Below, one piece after another: positions 63,373-64,000 of a DNA stretch of 64,000 nucleotides. Both the position numbers and the translations under genes were made by a program. The stretch is taken from the NCBI GenBank assembly GCA_015709205.1, contig JACCQO010000011.1:1-64000 (forward strand), written 5' to 3'. Every line of letters starts with the position of its first letter. Positions within the stretch are counted from its first letter, which is position 1. The notes beneath the pieces were generated by a model. It did not search any database and was not told where the DNA came from. It saw only the letters and a list, made by a program, of their open reading frames with translations. Source of the stretch: Desulfovibrionaceae bacterium. GTDB lineage: Bacteria > Desulfobacterota > Desulfovibrionia > Desulfovibrionales > Desulfovibrionaceae.

Positions 63373-64000
63373 CTAGCGCAGGGGCCCGCCGGGCGGCTGG
63401 TGCAGGGAGGCGAGCAGCAGCACGCCGAGCACAAAGACCACAGGCAGGAGCAGGGCCAGGGCCAGGCGCGGGAAGGACGTGCGGTGGATCTGCTTGAGGC
63501 CGATGAAGGTGACGATCAGCGACCAGCTCATGGCCACCACCGGGCCCACGTAGGGCACGGCGTTGAGGACCATGGGCGCCGCGCCGTAGCACACGGCGCG
63601 GAAGGTGCCCTCGAAGCCGCTCTTGCCCGCGCGCACGAGCAGGAGGAAGAGATGGCAGACCGCGGCGTTGATGAACACGCCGAGCACGAGCAGGGCGGGC
63701 AGCACGGCCATGAGCATGAGCAGGTCCGTGGCGGCCATGGTCTCGGGCAGGGAGAAGGAGGTCTGCAGCCAGAGCTGGGGCAGGCCGAGGCGGTCCCAGG
63801 CGAATTCGCAGAGAAAGGCGAAGAGGTTCAGGAGCACGGCGAAGGCCAGGGGCCGCGTCAGGGCCCCGTTCAGGGGCATGGTCTGGAAGAAGAGCGGGGC
63901 CGAGAGCATGCCGCGCCTGATGGTCTGGAACAGGCCCGGGAAGAAGCCGTACCTGTCCATGCGCTCCCAGGGTACGTCCACGGTCACGTGGTCGTGGGCG
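63373..64000 (-). CDS. YIP1-family membrane protein, N-terminus cut by the window edge
   Basis: At least 208 residues are visible with no stop before the end of the window, so the N-terminus is missing. Four to five hydrophobic helices (for example FAVLLNLFAFLCEFAW, LLMLMAVLPALLVLGVFINAAV, MVLNAVPYVGPVVAMSWSLIV) and the phrase TFRAVCYGAAPMVLNAVPYV match bacterial YIP1-domain proteins. Related proteins in this group carry an N-terminal zinc ribbon, which would lie outside. The role is unknown. Confidence 0.7.
   Translation of the reverse strand, partial: AHDHVTVDVPWERMDRYGFFPGLFQTIRRGMLSAPLFFQTMPLNGALTRPLAFAVLLNLFAFLCEFAWDRLGLPQLWLQTSFSLPETMAATDLLMLMAVLPALLVLGVFINAAVCHLFLLLVRAGKSGFEGTFRAVCYGAAPMVLNAVPYVGPVVAMSWSLIVTFIGLKQIHRTSFPRLALALLLPVVFVLGVLLLASLHQPPGGPLR

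Overview
The window is a GC-rich chromosome segment from a dissimilatory sulfate-reducing bacterium, most likely of the Desulfovibrionales. The main evidence is the sulfate-activation and APS-reduction set (sat, aprBA, qmoABC and a qmoD-like gene) next to the siroheme-dependent heme genes (a siroheme decarboxylase subunit, ahbD, hemB, ahbC). The species assignment is inferred from gene content, not from an rRNA gene; no rRNA or tRNA gene was found.

Layout. 0-8.6 kb: two Hsp20 genes, a MATE exporter, a DUF255/thioredoxin-like protein, tgt with a YdcF-like gene, and a BPL_N amidotransferase-like gene. 8.6-15 kb (+ strand): valS, a DUF3795 protein, a CobA-HemD fusion, purN and an AMMECR1-type gene. 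15-18 kb (- strand): an octaheme HAO-family cytochrome with a NapC/NirT quinol dehydrogenase, then an ISXO2-like transposase relative that looks catalytically degenerate. 18-20.7 kb: an MFS transporter, a secreted protein, and an orphan transcription unit that looks like a structured small RNA. 20.7-27.7 kb: hyuAB divergent from a TRAP transporter (dctPQM) with a sigma-54 promoter. 27.7-35.7 kb: a VOC protein, a chemoreceptor, rplU-rpmA, obgE, proB, and a methyltransferase-TetR pair. 35.7-43.4 kb (- strand): ppiD, aconitase, a short coiled-coil protein, a chorismate-mutase/EPSP-synthase-like fusion, and sat. 43.4-44.9 kb: a large regulatory gap. 44.9-53.1 kb (+ strand): aprBA and qmoABC(D). 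53.3-57.7 kb: GNAT-MFS genes divergent from a LysR gene, and a solute-binding lipoprotein. 57.9-61.9 kb (- strand): heme genes. 61.9-64 kb: a lipoprotein, a short basic protein and a partial YIP1-family protein.

How the genes work together. Sat makes APS, AprBA reduces it to sulfite, and QmoABC links AprBA to the membrane quinone pool. CobA-HemD makes precorrin-2 for siroheme, which is both the sulfite-reductase cofactor and the precursor that the Ahb enzymes convert to heme b. That heme supplies QmoC and the c-type cytochromes. The HAO-like/NapC pair probably draws on the same quinol pool to reduce a nitrogen compound.

Regulation. aprBA has a consensus -35 box, a near-perfect Rex-type operator over the -10 region, and a leader of about 310 nt containing an intrinsic terminator ahead of aprB. 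That arrangement suggests attenuation or a leader RNA. sat has a weaker Rex-like site in its promoter. The other strong non-coding signal is a 20.5 kb transcript: promoter, then a 22-bp hairpin containing G.U pairs that form only in + strand RNA, two more hairpins, and a terminator.
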